This document shows positions 12,745 to 12,845 of a DNA stretch of 12,845 nucleotides, piece after piece. Numbering within the stretch: position 1 is the stretch's first letter; each line of letters starts with the position of its first letter. The notes below the pieces were generated by a model, which worked only from the letters and a program-made list of their open reading frames with translations, ran no database searches and had not been told where the DNA came from. The position numbers were made by a program, and so were the translations under genes. The DNA comes from CAYGWP01 sp964353455 (lineage in GTDB: Bacteria; Planctomycetota; Phycisphaerae; FEN-1346). The stretch covers positions 1 through 12,845 of the forward strand of contig CAYGWP010000057.1 of the NCBI GenBank assembly GCA_964353455.1, written 5' to 3'.

Positions 12745-12845
12745 ACGAAGCGCAAACTGATTATCGCCATACCGGTTGTTGTGATTCTCCTGGTCGCAGG
12801 CGTCGTCCTGTTCCTCATCTATGGCACGGGATCGGCCGCCGTCCA
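12745..12845 (+). CDS. Start of a membrane-anchored protein, apparent ACG start (cut by window edge)
   Basis: From 12745 one frame stays open to the window end and encodes Lys-Arg-Lys followed by a long hydrophobic run (LIIAIPVVVILLVAGVVLFL) and then YGTGSAAV, an archetypal signal anchor. An AGGGG ribosome binding site (12733-12737) sits seven bases before the first codon, matching the layout of the preceding gene, yet that codon is ACG. No ATG, GTG or TTG suits the frame upstream of the hydrophobic run. It could be a true non-canonical start, an ATG-to-ACG mutation, or a sequence error. AsmA-like or DUF748 proteins often begin this way, but only 33 codons are visible, so no family is assigned. 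Confidence 0.6.

Noticed and set aside
12717..12845. Alternative ATG-initiated frame at the right edge, overlapping the end of the DUF4410-like gene
   Set aside because: Its translation is a polar Arg/His/Cys mix with no recognisable feature, whereas the frame from 12745 encodes a textbook membrane anchor behind a ribosome binding site.

Overview
This window is GC-rich chromosomal DNA from a bacterium, most likely a member of the Planctomycetota or a close relative. That placement is an inference. It rests on the GC-rich codon use, the mix of genes (a DUF4175-like membrane protein, a QELIHGG-type metallophosphatase, an HtrA-like/zinc-finger hybrid, DUF900- and DUF4410-like lipoproteins) and the many palindromic intergenic elements. 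No rRNA, tRNA, CRISPR array, prophage or transposase gene was seen. The content looks like core and envelope genes, not an accessory island.

Left half, minus strand (4135 down to 1): four genes run leftward from a divergent promoter region at 4136-4413. They are a secreted HtrA-like pseudoprotease with two DnaJ-type CxxCxGxG motifs, 5-formyltetrahydrofolate cyclo-ligase, a LysM plus L,D-transpeptidase protein, and a DUF4175-like membrane protein cut by the window edge. The first three are 58-61 bases apart and could be one transcript. The fourth is set off by a large nested inverted repeat.

Centre and right, plus strand (4414 to the end): a membrane-anchored N-acetylmuramoyl-L-alanine amidase, a calcineurin-type metallophosphatase with a TTG start, an RseC/MucC-family redox membrane protein, a secreted HELTH-motif putative zinc peptidase, threonine synthase, dihydrodipicolinate reductase (dapB), an alpha/beta-hydrolase lipoprotein (DUF900-like), a small DUF4410-like lipoprotein, and the first 33 codons of a membrane-anchored protein whose apparent start codon is ACG.

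Functional themes: peptidoglycan handling (L,D-transpeptidase, amidase, and meso-diaminopimelate supply through DapB), the aspartate-family pathway (threonine synthase next to DapB), and exported or lipid-anchored proteins. No obvious new defence or biosynthetic system is visible.

The most notable signal is non-coding. At least five kinds of palindromic element fill the gaps between genes: a nested hairpin with 28-bp perfect arms and a half copy 4.3 kb away, a 26-nt perfect palindrome inside the end of the cyclo-ligase gene, a 152-bp MITE-like element with terminal inverted repeats and two hairpins, a GTGTGCCACGGC family at two loci, and an A-run/T-run element. Several touch or supply stop codons, and others sit just ahead of ribosome binding sites.
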